This document shows positions 44,177 to 52,686 of a stretch of DNA of 64,000 nucleotides, piece by piece; the first letter of the stretch is position 1, and each line of letters opens with the position of its first letter. Below the pieces are notes generated by a model. The model searched no databases. It saw nothing but the letters and a program-made list of their open reading frames with translations, and was not told where the DNA came from. The stretch is from Lysinibacillus timonensis (GTDB lineage: Bacteria; Bacillota; Bacilli; Bacillales_A; Planococcaceae), in the NCBI RefSeq assembly GCF_900291985.1, contig NZ_LT985980.1:1888001-1952000 (forward strand). Reading direction: 5' to 3'. The translations under genes and the position numbers were made by a program.

Positions 44177-45493
44177 CTACCTTTTTACAACGTTGAAATT
44201 CTCTCTTATTAAAAGCCAGTTCTGCGGGAACGGGAATCCTAGTTTCCAATAACTGATTCCACGTAAGCCCAATCTTTTTAACAAATTAAATTTTGCTTGT
44301 ATGGACCGTGCATCTTCAAACCATACTTTATGCTCTGTACCTTCCGAATCGACATAATTAAAGTTTGGTGCTTGTGCTTCGTAATCATAGACAATTTGTG
44401 CATTATTTTCTCGAGCTATTTCAATTGCTCTTTGAGGACTTACTGCACGAGCATATTCTCCACCTTCAACAAATGGCAGTTTCCAATCATACCCGTAAAG
44501 GTTTTGACCCATCATAATTTTATTAGCAGGCATTTCAGTTAAAGCATAATTTAATACATCTTCTACTGGGCCAATCGGTGAAACAGCCATTGGTGGTCCC
44601 CCTGAATAACCCCATTCATATGTCATTAAAACCGAAAAGTCAACAATTTCTCCATGCGCACGGTAATCATGCGCTTCATACCATTGTCCAGCTTGTTCTC
44701 TACTTGTTTTCGGCGCAAGGGCAGTGGAAATTAAGAAACCTTCTCCGTGTAGATACTCAGCAGCTTTTCGTAAAAAGTTATTGTACGCTTCTCTTTGATC
44801 TCCAGGTAAAAATTCAAAATCAAAATGAATATCTGTAACACTGCCAATTCTTCGAGCTTCTTCCACAATATTTTCTAAGAGTACTTCTTGAACTGCGGAG
44901 CTCTGTAATATTGCCCGCCCTAAATCTCCACTAAATTGACCTTCTTCTAAATTCGAAACAACCATCATTAATGATGCACCTGTTTCTCGAGCAATTTCAG
45001 GAATACCCTCAACAGGAATAGTCTCTAGGCTTCCGTCTCTTCTAGCTTCAAAACTAAATGGCGCTAAGTACGTTAAGTATGGGCCCACTTCTCTTGATTC
45101 ATCCAACAATTCTTGGCTAACCGATTCACCTTGCGGCTCAATATAAATATTGATTTCAGCATCTCTTTTTTGCATTGGAGGAATATAAAGTCTCAATCCT
45201 ACCATTAATGGTTGATTAGGATTGATGCCATTGATTTGTGCTAAGTTATTAACATTCAAACCAAAGCGTTGTGCAATAGAGTATAAAGAATCTCCTGGCT
45301 GAACCCAATAAAAACTCCCAACAATTGGAATAACAAGCGCCTGCCCAATAACTAGTTGATCTGTTGCAGCAATTTGATTTGCATCTAAAATATTTTGATA
45401 ATTAACTCCGTAAGCTTGTGATATCCCAAATACCGATTCACCCGGCTGAACTACATGAATTTGGATGATAACACTCCTTCTATACTTTTTCAC
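44177..45493 (-). CDS. sleL: Spore cortex-lytic N-acetylglucosaminidase SleL (YaaH), LysM + GH18
   Basis: Degrades cortex peptidoglycan fragments in germination. Two LysM modules (about 12-56 and 61-105) precede a glycoside hydrolase 18 barrel with catalytic DIHFDFEFL near 222-230 and conserved MTYEWGYSGGPP. The match to B. subtilis YaaH is close over the whole length. Start is odd: GTG at 45493 has no ribosome binding site, while GGAGTG ends a few bases before two ATC codons that align with the N-terminus of homologues. A SigE-like CATAAGAT lies upstream. Confidence 0.93.
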   Translation of the reverse strand: MKKYRRSVIIQIHVVQPGESVFGISQAYGVNYQNILDANQIAATDQLVIGQALVIPIVGSFYWVQPGDSLYSIAQRFGLNVNNLAQINGINPNQPLMVGLRLYIPPMQKRDAEINIYIEPQGESVSQELLDESREVGPYLTYLAPFSFEARRDGSLETIPVEGIPEIARETGASLMMVVSNLEEGQFSGDLGRAILQSSAVQEVLLENIVEEARRIGSVTDIHFDFEFLPGDQREAYNNFLRKAAEYLHGEGFLISTALAPKTSREQAGQWYEAHDYRAHGEIVDFSVLMTYEWGYSGGPPMAVSPIGPVEDVLNYALTEMPANKIMMGQNLYGYDWKLPFVEGGEYARAVSPQRAIEIARENNAQIVYDYEAQAPNFNYVDSEGTEHKVWFEDARSIQAKFNLLKRLGLRGISYWKLGFPFPQNWLLIRENFNVVKR

Positions 45494-45566
45494 AAATCAT
45501 ACTACCAATTCATCCTTACATCTTATGATTTATTTTAACAAGACATAACAAAACTAAAGTGAGAAA

Positions 45567-45593
45567 AATGAGCCACCTTAAAATAGGTAGCTC
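45567..45593 (-). terminator. Terminator of ykuI
   Basis: GAGCCACCT / AGGTAGCTC stem (45570-45578, 45585-45593; one mismatch) followed on the minus strand by ATTTTTC. Confidence 0.75.
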
Positions 45594-45600
45594 AACTCAC

Positions 45601-46806
45601 TTAATTGATAATATTATGTTCAAATAAATAATCGTATTTAATATCAACAAATAAAAATTCTTTATTACTAATTGCCATCGAATAAGTTCGTGTTAGTTCA
45701 CCCGTTTCAATGTCGCTATATTGTGCAGAAAGTTGACCCTTTTCATCATTTCGCATTTTCATAATATTAAATAAGAAATACGGACGCCAACTCCAATTTT
45801 TCCCAATAGCGTTATCTTGTGCATTCCATGTGCCATTTTTATAAACGATATTCGGAGACGTTTGAAATCCTTCCTCATTACATATATAAAACCGGAATGC
45901 ATACTCTTCTAGCTTCTTAGCTAATTCCATTAAGTTCTTCACATCTTGACTAGAGGGTTGTATATGCTCAACAATAGTCGTAATACTTTTCTGTAACTTA
46001 TTCATTTCTTCAAACTTTGACTCAAGAAGTTTCTTTTCTGCAGTGATAAAATGTTGGCATTCATTTCGAAACTTTTCTTTCAACGTATCACGAGGAATAA
46101 ACTGGTTCGTAGGTTTTTGTAAGTAGACCCCTTTAAAATATCGTGCTCCATTTTTCCACGCTTGATGTAACTGGTAATCTGTTTGGATATTATTGAACAT
46201 TAACGATGCACCAATTTTTATTGCTAATGATTGAATCGTTGTAAATACATGGTTCTGGGCACCCCAATTATTATAATTCAACTGGTTCACATTAATTTTT
46301 AAGACAGCTGGTTCAAACATTAATATTTGATCTAGCTTACTTTCAAAACCAATATCGTCTAGGGCAATCTTTACTCCATACGTTTTAATATAACGAATTG
46401 GATGTTGTAGTTGCTCGTAGTCACCCGTGTACTTGTGTTCTGGAATAACTAAAAATATATGAGGTAATAATGACTCATCGACTAAACTTTTCAGTAGTTG
46501 AAAATAGGATTCGCCAAAATCCACCATCAGTAAATTTGGATTACAAGGTAGGAAAAGACTTACTTCGTTTAACTCACCTTTAGCCGCATTAAGCGCTTTC
46601 TCGATAATAGTATGTTCAAATTCCATTCTTATATCTGCCGGTATAGATTCGTCGTACGTAATATCGGTTACATACAAAATTTTATTTTCAACGATGAGCT
46701 GACCATTTACTTGATAAGCTACAAGTACGTGCTCATCTGCACTATAGATTGGCTCAAACAGGATCTCTATTTCTTCCAATTTATCTAAAACATCCAGAAC
46801 ATTCAT
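45601..46806 (-). CDS. ykuI: EAL-domain protein YkuI
   Basis: A 401-residue protein with an N-terminal EAL fold (about 1-250) and the C-terminal PAS-like YkuI_C domain. The signature motif is degenerate (FEPIYS in place of E-A/V-L), while ALDDIGFESKL near 150 and the FNNIQT and KGVYLQKP segments are kept. B. subtilis YkuI binds cyclic-di-GMP, but phosphodiesterase activity was not shown for it, so a c-di-GMP receptor role is likely. ATG preceded by GGGGG. Monocistronic. Confidence 0.88.
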   Translation of the reverse strand: MNVLDVLDKLEEIEILFEPIYSADEHVLVAYQVNGQLIVENKILYVTDITYDESIPADIRMEFEHTIIEKALNAAKGELNEVSLFLPCNPNLLMVDFGESYFQLLKSLVDESLLPHIFLVIPEHKYTGDYEQLQHPIRYIKTYGVKIALDDIGFESKLDQILMFEPAVLKINVNQLNYNNWGAQNHVFTTIQSLAIKIGASLMFNNIQTDYQLHQAWKNGARYFKGVYLQKPTNQFIPRDTLKEKFRNECQHFITAEKKLLESKFEEMNKLQKSITTIVEHIQPSSQDVKNLMELAKKLEEYAFRFYICNEEGFQTSPNIVYKNGTWNAQDNAIGKNWSWRPYFLFNIMKMRNDEKGQLSAQYSDIETGELTRTYSMAISNKEFLFVDIKYDYLFEHNIIN

Positions 46807-46998
46807 CTACATAACCCCCACACACATCATCTGTCAATATTCAGAAAACTCCTTTTAGCTTATTATACATCAAACATATATATTAGAAAAAGAAGCTAAC
46901 CCTACATATATTTATATAATTCCAGTATATTTACTTGGATAATAATGATATTCCCATAAAGCTAAACAGTCAAACAAAATTGAAATAGAATTTACCTA

Positions 46999-48890
46999 AT
47001 CGAGTAGGAAACTAGCCATTAATTGGCTAGTCGACCTCTCACACCACCGTACGTACGGTTCCGTATACGGCGGTTCAATAACTTAAGTATCGACGCTCAT
47101 ACAAATAATTAAGGTCCTTTATTCCCCATTTGATGAGCGTTTTTGTTCTAATAGCTTTATGTAGAGTTTCACTTCCTGAAATCCTCCAATAACCCTTACG
47201 GGTATTCGCTACTTTCCAGGCTTCATTGTGTTGGATACCTAATCTCCTAAGTTGATAGTACCTTGTCTTGACTTTCTTCCACCTTTTCCAAATAAGTTGC
47301 CTTAACCGATGGTTTAGCCACTTTCTCATATCTTGAATGAACATTTTCATCAAACCAATGCCATAGTAATTTATCCATCCAACCGTAACTTGATTAATTT
47401 CTTTAACGATATCCTCAAATTTACCAGTACGATTTCGTCTAGTTTTATATTTTAGTTTATCTCTGAATCTTTTCTTCGCGGAGTGGTGTGGTCTACATCC
47501 TGTACTTTTAGATGTACTGTGGATACAGAAACCTAAAAATTTTAGTTTGGTCGGAGACCCCACCTTACTTTTAGTTTTATTAACTGTCAGCTTCAGTTCC
47601 TTCTCCAAAAACTTTGTAATGCTATCAAGGACACGTTCACCAGCTCGTTTACTTTTAACGTAGATGCAAAAATCATCCGCAAAGCGAACGAATTTATGTC
47701 CTCTTTCCTCCAGTTCTATATCTAACTGATTTAAATAAACATTACTAAGAATTGGTGAAAGTACACCGCCTTGAGGCGCACCGAATTCAGTTGGTTTGGT
47801 AAAGCCATTCTCTAATATTCCGCTTTTAAGAAATTTCCAAATTAGCTTTAATATAATTTTATCTTTAATGAATTCCTTGAGGTATTCCATTAGCTTTTGA
47901 TGGTTAATGGTGTCAAAGTAACTTTTGAGATCACAATCCACTACCACTTTATAGCCTTGTTCATAGTATTTGATAGATTTCTTTATGGCTTGGTGTTGGT
48001 TTCTATTTGGTCGAAAACCAAAACTTGAATCGGAAAATTTCGGGTCTATTATTCCACCTATTACTTGATATATTGCTTGTTGGACCATACGGTCTCTAAC
48101 ACATGGAATGCCTAATTTTCGTTTTGTACCATCCGCCTTCGGGATTTCAACCCGTTTGACTGGAAGAGGCTTATATGAGCCATCTTTCAGTTTTCTCTTA
48201 AGATGGGGTAGGTATTTACTGACATGACCAAAAAGTTCATCTACTGTCATTCCATCTATTCCAGGCGCACCTTTGTTGGCTTTAACCTTCTTACATGCTC
48301 TGAAAAGATTATTACTATCAATTACTTTATCAATTAAATCGATACCATCTTGTTGACCTACTTCTTTAACGGCAGGACTACACACTCTTGCATACTCTTC
48401 AGTTTCCAACTTATCCCTTTGCAAACAGCCATCTTGCGATGTTTTCTGCGGTCTTTGCACTGCCATCACCTCCGTAATTCTTCAAGATTGCTATTGTTCA
48501 GTCCTTCATTTCAGAGAAACTACTATGACCTCTGCTGACTTCTTACAATTCAGCTTGCCATCACTGGTAAGCTTGTTCCTGTGAGATATTCCATCTCTCT
48601 TGTCGGGAACCCTTGTAAGACCTCCCCGGGTAAGAGCTACAACCTTCCTCCCATGTAACTGCTATATTTACTGTATGGAACTCGTGCAGTATTGGACTTC
48701 GTTTTGTTTAGCAAACTCGTCCATTCCAATTCAGCCTTATATATAGTTTCTGTCCGTCAGTTCGGGATTTTGCCTCCGGCTTCCTTCAGATTCCACCTCA
48801 CGGTGGACACCCTTGCCATCAGCTAACAGTTCCTACTGCCAAGCCTGTAGTGGACTTTCACCACCAAGTTGTAGCCCATGCCGGGCACAC
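46999..48890 (-). mobile_element. Group II intron (bacterial class C-like), full length
   Basis: The 5' end on the minus strand is GTGTGCCCGGCATGGG (from 48890), directly after a terminator T-run (TTTTTTA). Domains I-III lie upstream of the ORF (48470-48890). Domain V is at about 47034-47073, with CCGCCGTA/TACGGTGG pairing, a CG bulge and a TACGG/CCGTA upper stem. Domain VI follows (CTAGCCA/TGGCTAG) and the end CCTACTCGAT lies at 46999. It spans 1892 bp with an intact reverse transcriptase. Insertion after a terminator hairpin is the known habit of class C introns. Confidence 0.88.
47075..48469 (-). CDS. ltrA: Group II intron reverse transcriptase/maturase
   Basis: A 464-residue intron-encoded protein: RT blocks with GAPGIDGMTVDE near 67-78, FGFRPNRNQHQAI near 150, the catalytic FADDF near 262-266, then the thumb and maturase domain X (NQVTVGWINYYGIG). 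No HNH endonuclease domain follows, as expected of the class C type. The start is GTG or ATG at 48469/48466, or a GTG three codons in; GGAGG spacing favours the latter. It promotes splicing and reverse-splicing mobility of its host intron. Confidence 0.95.
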   Translation of the reverse strand: MMAVQRPQKTSQDGCLQRDKLETEEYARVCSPAVKEVGQQDGIDLIDKVIDSNNLFRACKKVKANKGAPGIDGMTVDELFGHVSKYLPHLKRKLKDGSYKPLPVKRVEIPKADGTKRKLGIPCVRDRMVQQAIYQVIGGIIDPKFSDSSFGFRPNRNQHQAIKKSIKYYEQGYKVVVDCDLKSYFDTINHQKLMEYLKEFIKDKIILKLIWKFLKSGILENGFTKPTEFGAPQGGVLSPILSNVYLNQLDIELEERGHKFVRFADDFCIYVKSKRAGERVLDSITKFLEKELKLTVNKTKSKVGSPTKLKFLGFCIHSTSKSTGCRPHHSAKKRFRDKLKYKTRRNRTGKFEDIVKEINQVTVGWINYYGIGLMKMFIQDMRKWLNHRLRQLIWKRWKKVKTRYYQLRRLGIQHNEAWKVANTRKGYWRISGSETLHKAIRTKTLIKWGIKDLNYLYERRYLSY

Positions 48891-48931
48891 TAAAAAAGAC
48901 AGTACAGAAATTTAAGCTTTCTGTACTGTCT
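48891..48931 (-). terminator. Terminator of the DHA2 efflux gene, group II intron target
   Basis: Perfect stem of about 13 bp, AGACAGTACAGAAA / TTTCTGTACTGTCT (48898-48910, 48918-48931), followed by TTTTTTA on the minus strand. The intron's first base comes immediately after. Confidence 0.9.
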
Positions 48932-48947
48932 TCTTTTAAATGAACAG

Positions 48948-50411
48948 TTAATGACTACTACTCGTATTAATAACACGTTTCAAGAACAATGACAGTATAA
49001 AGGCAATAATTGAGAATAATGTGGCAACTAAGAAGGCTGTTTGAATTCCCTCTAGTAGTGCTTGTGATTCAATCGCCTTCATTACCTCTTCAGTTAATGT
49101 GCCCTTTACCGTTGCTTCCATTGCTAAACTCTCTCCAACGTCAGCAGATTTCCCGTACATGACTGCAATTAATACTGCTGTACCAATTGCACCGGCAACT
49201 TGTTGAATAGTGTTATTCGAAGCTGTACCATGAGGATATAGCTGTTTTGTTAATGAGTTTAACCCATTTGTCATGATGGGCATCATAACAAGAGAAATAC
49301 CAAATGATCTAATTGTATAGACAGAAACTATATATAAGTAAGTCGAATCCATTTGTAATGTTGATAAAAAGTAAGTTGATATAACGGTGATGATTAACCC
49401 AGTCATTGCTAATGGTTTTGGTCCGTATTTATCAAATAATTTACCTGTGATTGGCGACATGATTGCCATAACCAGTGCACCCGGTAAAAGCATTAAACCT
49501 GAAACAAAAGGTTCAATTCCACGAACACTTTGTACATAGGCTGGAGTTAAAATCATCCCACCCATCAATGACATCGCTAACACTGCATTAATAACTGAAG
49601 ATAAAGCATACATCGGTGATTTGAAAATCCCCATATTTAATACTGGATTTTCAAGCTTTATTTGACGAAGGACAAACAGAATAACCCCAATAAGTCCAAT
49701 TACTAATGTAGAAATAACAATTGGATCTGACCACCCATCTTCCCCAGCTGAACTAAACCCGTAAAGAAGTCCACCAAAACCTATTGTTGATAGGACTAAA
49801 GAAAAATAGTCTAATGTTACTTTTCTTGTAGGTAACACGTTTTCTAGTTTCCAAAAACTTAAGATGATACTAATTACTGCAAAAGGAAGAATCATTGTAA
49901 ACAATATACGCCAATCATAATGCTCTACAATATAACCTGACAATGTTGGCCCAATCGCAGGGGCTGAAATCATTACTAACCCAAACATCCCCATTGCAGC
50001 TCCGCGCTTTTCTACAGGGAAACTAATTAACATAACGTTCATTAATAAAGGACCCATAAATGCAGCACCTACTGCTTGTAGCATACGACCAACTAGAAGG
50101 ATACTAAATACAGGTGCCATTGCTGCTAGCAAAGTACCTAATGTAAAAATAATCGTAGAAATAATAAATAATGGTCTAGTATTATAACGTGTTATAAAAT
50201 ACGCTGATGCGGGAATTAGGATACCACTCACTAACATATAACCATTCGCTAACCATTGTACCGTTGTATAATTGACTCCTAAGTCATTCATAATTGTAGG
50301 AAGTGCAACATTGAGTAAAGTATTATTTAAGAAAGCAACAAAAGCGCCCACAAATAGTATAGCTATCATTAAATAAGGGGGCTTTTGTACTTGTTGTTGT
50401 TCTGTATTCAT
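48948..50411 (-). CDS. DHA2-family multidrug efflux MFS transporter
   Basis: A 487-residue protein with 14 membrane helices, EmrB/QacA type. Motif D1-like FLNNTLLNVALPTIMNDL (about 27-44), the antiporter motif C region SAPAIGPTLSGYIV near 152-165 and RMLQAVGAAFMGP are visible. Proton-driven drug or metabolite export; substrate unknown. Divergently transcribed from a TetR regulator, the usual arrangement for inducible efflux. The ribosome binding site is weak (AAAGAG). Confidence 0.9.
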   Translation of the reverse strand: MNTEQQQVQKPPYLMIAILFVGAFVAFLNNTLLNVALPTIMNDLGVNYTTVQWLANGYMLVSGILIPASAYFITRYNTRPLFIISTIIFTLGTLLAAMAPVFSILLVGRMLQAVGAAFMGPLLMNVMLISFPVEKRGAAMGMFGLVMISAPAIGPTLSGYIVEHYDWRILFTMILPFAVISIILSFWKLENVLPTRKVTLDYFSLVLSTIGFGGLLYGFSSAGEDGWSDPIVISTLVIGLIGVILFVLRQIKLENPVLNMGIFKSPMYALSSVINAVLAMSLMGGMILTPAYVQSVRGIEPFVSGLMLLPGALVMAIMSPITGKLFDKYGPKPLAMTGLIITVISTYFLSTLQMDSTYLYIVSVYTIRSFGISLVMMPIMTNGLNSLTKQLYPHGTASNNTIQQVAGAIGTAVLIAVMYGKSADVGESLAMEATVKGTLTEEVMKAIESQALLEGIQTAFLVATLFSIIAFILSLFLKRVINTSSSH

Positions 50412-50460
50412 TTTTTATATTTTCACTCTTTCTTTTAGACTTTTGATTTGGATGAAACTA

Positions 50461-50489
50461 ATTTTATACCGTTAGTCTATTTTTTTCAA
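50461..50489 (-). promoter_or_regulatory. Promoter of the DHA2 efflux gene
   Basis: Minus strand TTGAAA (50489-50484), 17-nt spacer, TAAAAT (50466-50461). The spacer holds TAGACTAACGGTA, a possible regulator site between the divergent genes. Confidence 0.6.
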
Positions 50490-50546
50490 GAATTTAATTT
50501 ACCATTATTGAATCGTTGAAATGTAAGTGTTTTCAATTTATACTCA

Positions 50547-50555
50547 TGGTATAAT
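50547..50555 (+). promoter_or_regulatory. Extended -10 promoter of the tetR-family gene
   Basis: TGGTATAAT (50547-50555), an extended -10 element 32 bp before the ATG, with only a weak -35. Confidence 0.5.
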
Positions 50556-50586
50556 TATATAATAAAAAAAGTAACCAGGTGAGGAA

Positions 50587-51486
50587 ATGAATAATCGCAA
50601 ACGCCAAATTATCAATGCTGCTCGTAAATTATTTATTGAAAAAGGATTTACCGATACTTCTATTATGGACATTATTGCAGCCGCTAATATATCAAAAGGG
50701 ACATTCTATAATCACTTTTCCGCTAAAAGTGAATGTCTTATCGCTATTTTGGAAGAATCTAGGGAGGAGGCCAATAATCGCCGATATGAAGTTGCAATGA
50801 ATCGCGATCCTTCAGATATGAATGTACTTATTGAACAAATTACTTTACTCCTAAACGTCAATAGGGAGCGAAATTTAGTTCAAATTTTTGAGTCCATTAC
50901 AGGAAATACTGATCAAGAAATAAAAGAAGTACTGCAAAAACAGCTACTGCGCGAAATTGACTGGTTAGCTAATCGATTTGTAGACGTATTTGGCAATGAA
51001 GCAAGGAGCATCTCCTATGAATGTGCAGTATATGCAATTGGAATGATGCATCAATCTCTACGCATCATGTCAATTGCAACTGGAGAAATCACTTCTCCTA
51101 AAACCGTCATAGCGACAATTTTAAAAAATATAGAATACCTTGTCCCACATTTGTTAGATAATCATGAATCGTTCTTTACCAATGACGTCATACAAGCTTT
51201 GCGACATAAAGTCGAAGTAAAACCTGTCAATAAAGATCTTCTAGTGACACAATTAAAAGGATTTATAGAAAATCTAACTGAAGATGATTCTAAAAAAGGA
51301 TTAGAATATGCAAACTTTTTATTAAATGAATTAGTCAACCCAACAGTAAACGATACAATCTTTGAAGCCGTTTTATCAGCATTTAATCGTTCCTATAACA
51401 ACTCCCCGCATGAAGCTGAAGCACATGAAATTTCCATCTATATGTGGCGGTATTTAGATTATAGAAAGACACAACTCGACCAATAA
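50587..51486 (+). CDS. TetR-family transcriptional regulator
   Basis: A 299-residue regulator, longer than the usual 190-210. The N-terminal helix-turn-helix is typical (IINAARKLFIEKGF, then ISKGTFYNHFSAK near 36-48). The C-terminal ligand domain is extended by about 90 residues, as in several regulators of divergent efflux genes in Bacillales. GGTGAGG is only two to three bases before the ATG, a short spacing. Likely repressor of the divergent DHA2 pump. Confidence 0.88.
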   Translation: MNNRKRQIINAARKLFIEKGFTDTSIMDIIAAANISKGTFYNHFSAKSECLIAILEESREEANNRRYEVAMNRDPSDMNVLIEQITLLLNVNRERNLVQIFESITGNTDQEIKEVLQKQLLREIDWLANRFVDVFGNEARSISYECAVYAIGMMHQSLRIMSIATGEITSPKTVIATILKNIEYLVPHLLDNHESFFTNDVIQALRHKVEVKPVNKDLLVTQLKGFIENLTEDDSKKGLEYANFLLNELVNPTVNDTIFEAVLSAFNRSYNNSPHEAEAHEISIYMWRYLDYRKTQLDQ

Positions 51487-51510
51487 TAGGTCGAGTTGTG
51501 TTCTTTTTCA
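51469..51510 (+). terminator. Terminator of the tetR-family gene
   Basis: Perfect stem ACACAACTCGAC / GTCGAGTTGTGT (51469-51480, 51490-51501) including the stop codon, followed by TCTTTTTC. Confidence 0.85.
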
Positions 51511-51574
51511 TTTCATTTTCCAAAAGGTAGATCATGAAAATTGATCCTTTTGCTTTCCATTTCATCTACCATAT

Positions 51575-52027
51575 TTAACTCTCTTTATCATTCCGATGCT
51601 TATCTAAATCTTTATCAAATTCCTCCGAAAATTCGGTTTGTAATTGTCGATTTACCGGCGTAAAATTAGCTGTTTGTTCAACATTTGTGAATACATGGTC
51701 CCTTAAATATCGATGGTAATATAACTCGCCTCCCCAAATAAACAAGGAAGCTAGGAATGCTGCAGATAATAATGATATGTTATCGTCAAATAAGTATCCC
51801 CCTAATGCCCAAACAATTAAAAAGGCTAGAGCTAAATCAGTTACCGCAGCTAACACGTTACCCATCTTAGGAAGTAGGAACATATCTCCTACAAAAGCGA
51901 TAAGCGTTAATACCGTACCGATCACAAATATATCTCCGAAGGAAACATTAAAAAATAAACCTAAGACCACCCATAATACACCTATCGTCATCACTAGTTT
52001 AATAAAAAATGCCTTTGTATACTTCAT
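51575..52027 (-). CDS. yndM: DUF2512 membrane protein (YndM-like)
   Basis: Small protein of 150 residues with four membrane helices in the first 110, then a charged cytoplasmic tail. The helices and GDIFVIGTVLTLIAFVGDMF region match the YndM family, of unknown function. The frame is open to 52093, but the ATG at 52027 begins the family's usual MKYTKAFFIKL and has AAAGGA upstream at about ten bases. No partner genes in the vicinity. Confidence 0.75.
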   Translation of the reverse strand: MKYTKAFFIKLVMTIGVLWVVLGLFFNVSFGDIFVIGTVLTLIAFVGDMFLLPKMGNVLAAVTDLALAFLIVWALGGYLFDDNISLLSAAFLASLFIWGGELYYHRYLRDHVFTNVEQTANFTPVNRQLQTEFSEEFDKDLDKHRNDKES

Positions 52028-52211
52028 GTACAAGTTCTTCCTTTCACCATTTGCTTTATCAGTAGGTTTTCCCATTATGAAACCTTCATACATTAAGAAA
52101 ACATTGAATGCTTAAATATATATTTGAAACTAAATAATTAATTTCACTCTATTATCGTATAATTAAATGTAAGAATATTCTGCAACAATACATGTGAAAT
52201 GGGGATTTTGA

Positions 52212-52634
52212 TTGGGATACTCAAATAAAGAAATCAATCTTTTAGATGTTGTCACTTTAGGAAAGACCCCTCCTAACTGCGATACAACTTTACAAATCCA
52301 GGCTACCTACGCCGAATCTGGAGTTGCACGTGGAATTTGGACGGTTGATGATCAATTTATGAATGGTAATGGAGTTGCTATGGGGGGATTTGTTGCTTCA
52401 GCTGCAGATATCATAATGGCTTATGCTATTGCATCCAAACTTTCTTCGGATCAAACTTTTGCTTCCATTGATTTACATACAACCTTCCATAGACCTGTAT
52501 TGCAAGGACAAGTAGATATTGAGGCAAAAGTTGAACGCATGGGGAATAAAATATGTTATATAATAGCTGACTTGTTCCAAAATAACAAAAAAGTATCGAG
52601 TGTTGTTTCATCAGTTATGATTATTCCTAAATAA
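52212..52634 (+). CDS. Hotdog-fold thioesterase, PaaI-like
   Basis: A 140-residue single hotdog domain. The helix region reads GNGVAMGGFVASAADIIMAYAI near 52-73, corresponding to the HGG-x-ADTA motif of PaaI thioesterases, but with Met in place of the His. The second strand motif SIDLHTTFHRPV is typical. TTG start at 52212, six bases after GGGGA. Probable acyl-CoA hydrolase of unknown substrate; the missing His makes activity less certain. It is convergent with the 2-oxo acid dehydrogenase operon. Confidence 0.78.
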   Translation: MGYSNKEINLLDVVTLGKTPPNCDTTLQIQATYAESGVARGIWTVDDQFMNGNGVAMGGFVASAADIIMAYAIASKLSSDQTFASIDLHTTFHRPVLQGQVDIEAKVERMGNKICYIIADLFQNNKKVSSVVSSVMIIPK

Positions 52635-52640
52635 TATTAA

Positions 52641-52686
52641 AAAAGCCCAATTTCTCAAACATTTAAGAAAAATTGGGCTACTTTTT
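52641..52686. terminator. Bidirectional terminator
   Basis: AGCCCAATTT / AAATTGGGCT stem (52645-52654, 52671-52680) between the convergent thioesterase and E2 genes, with A/T runs on both flanks. Confidence 0.85.
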
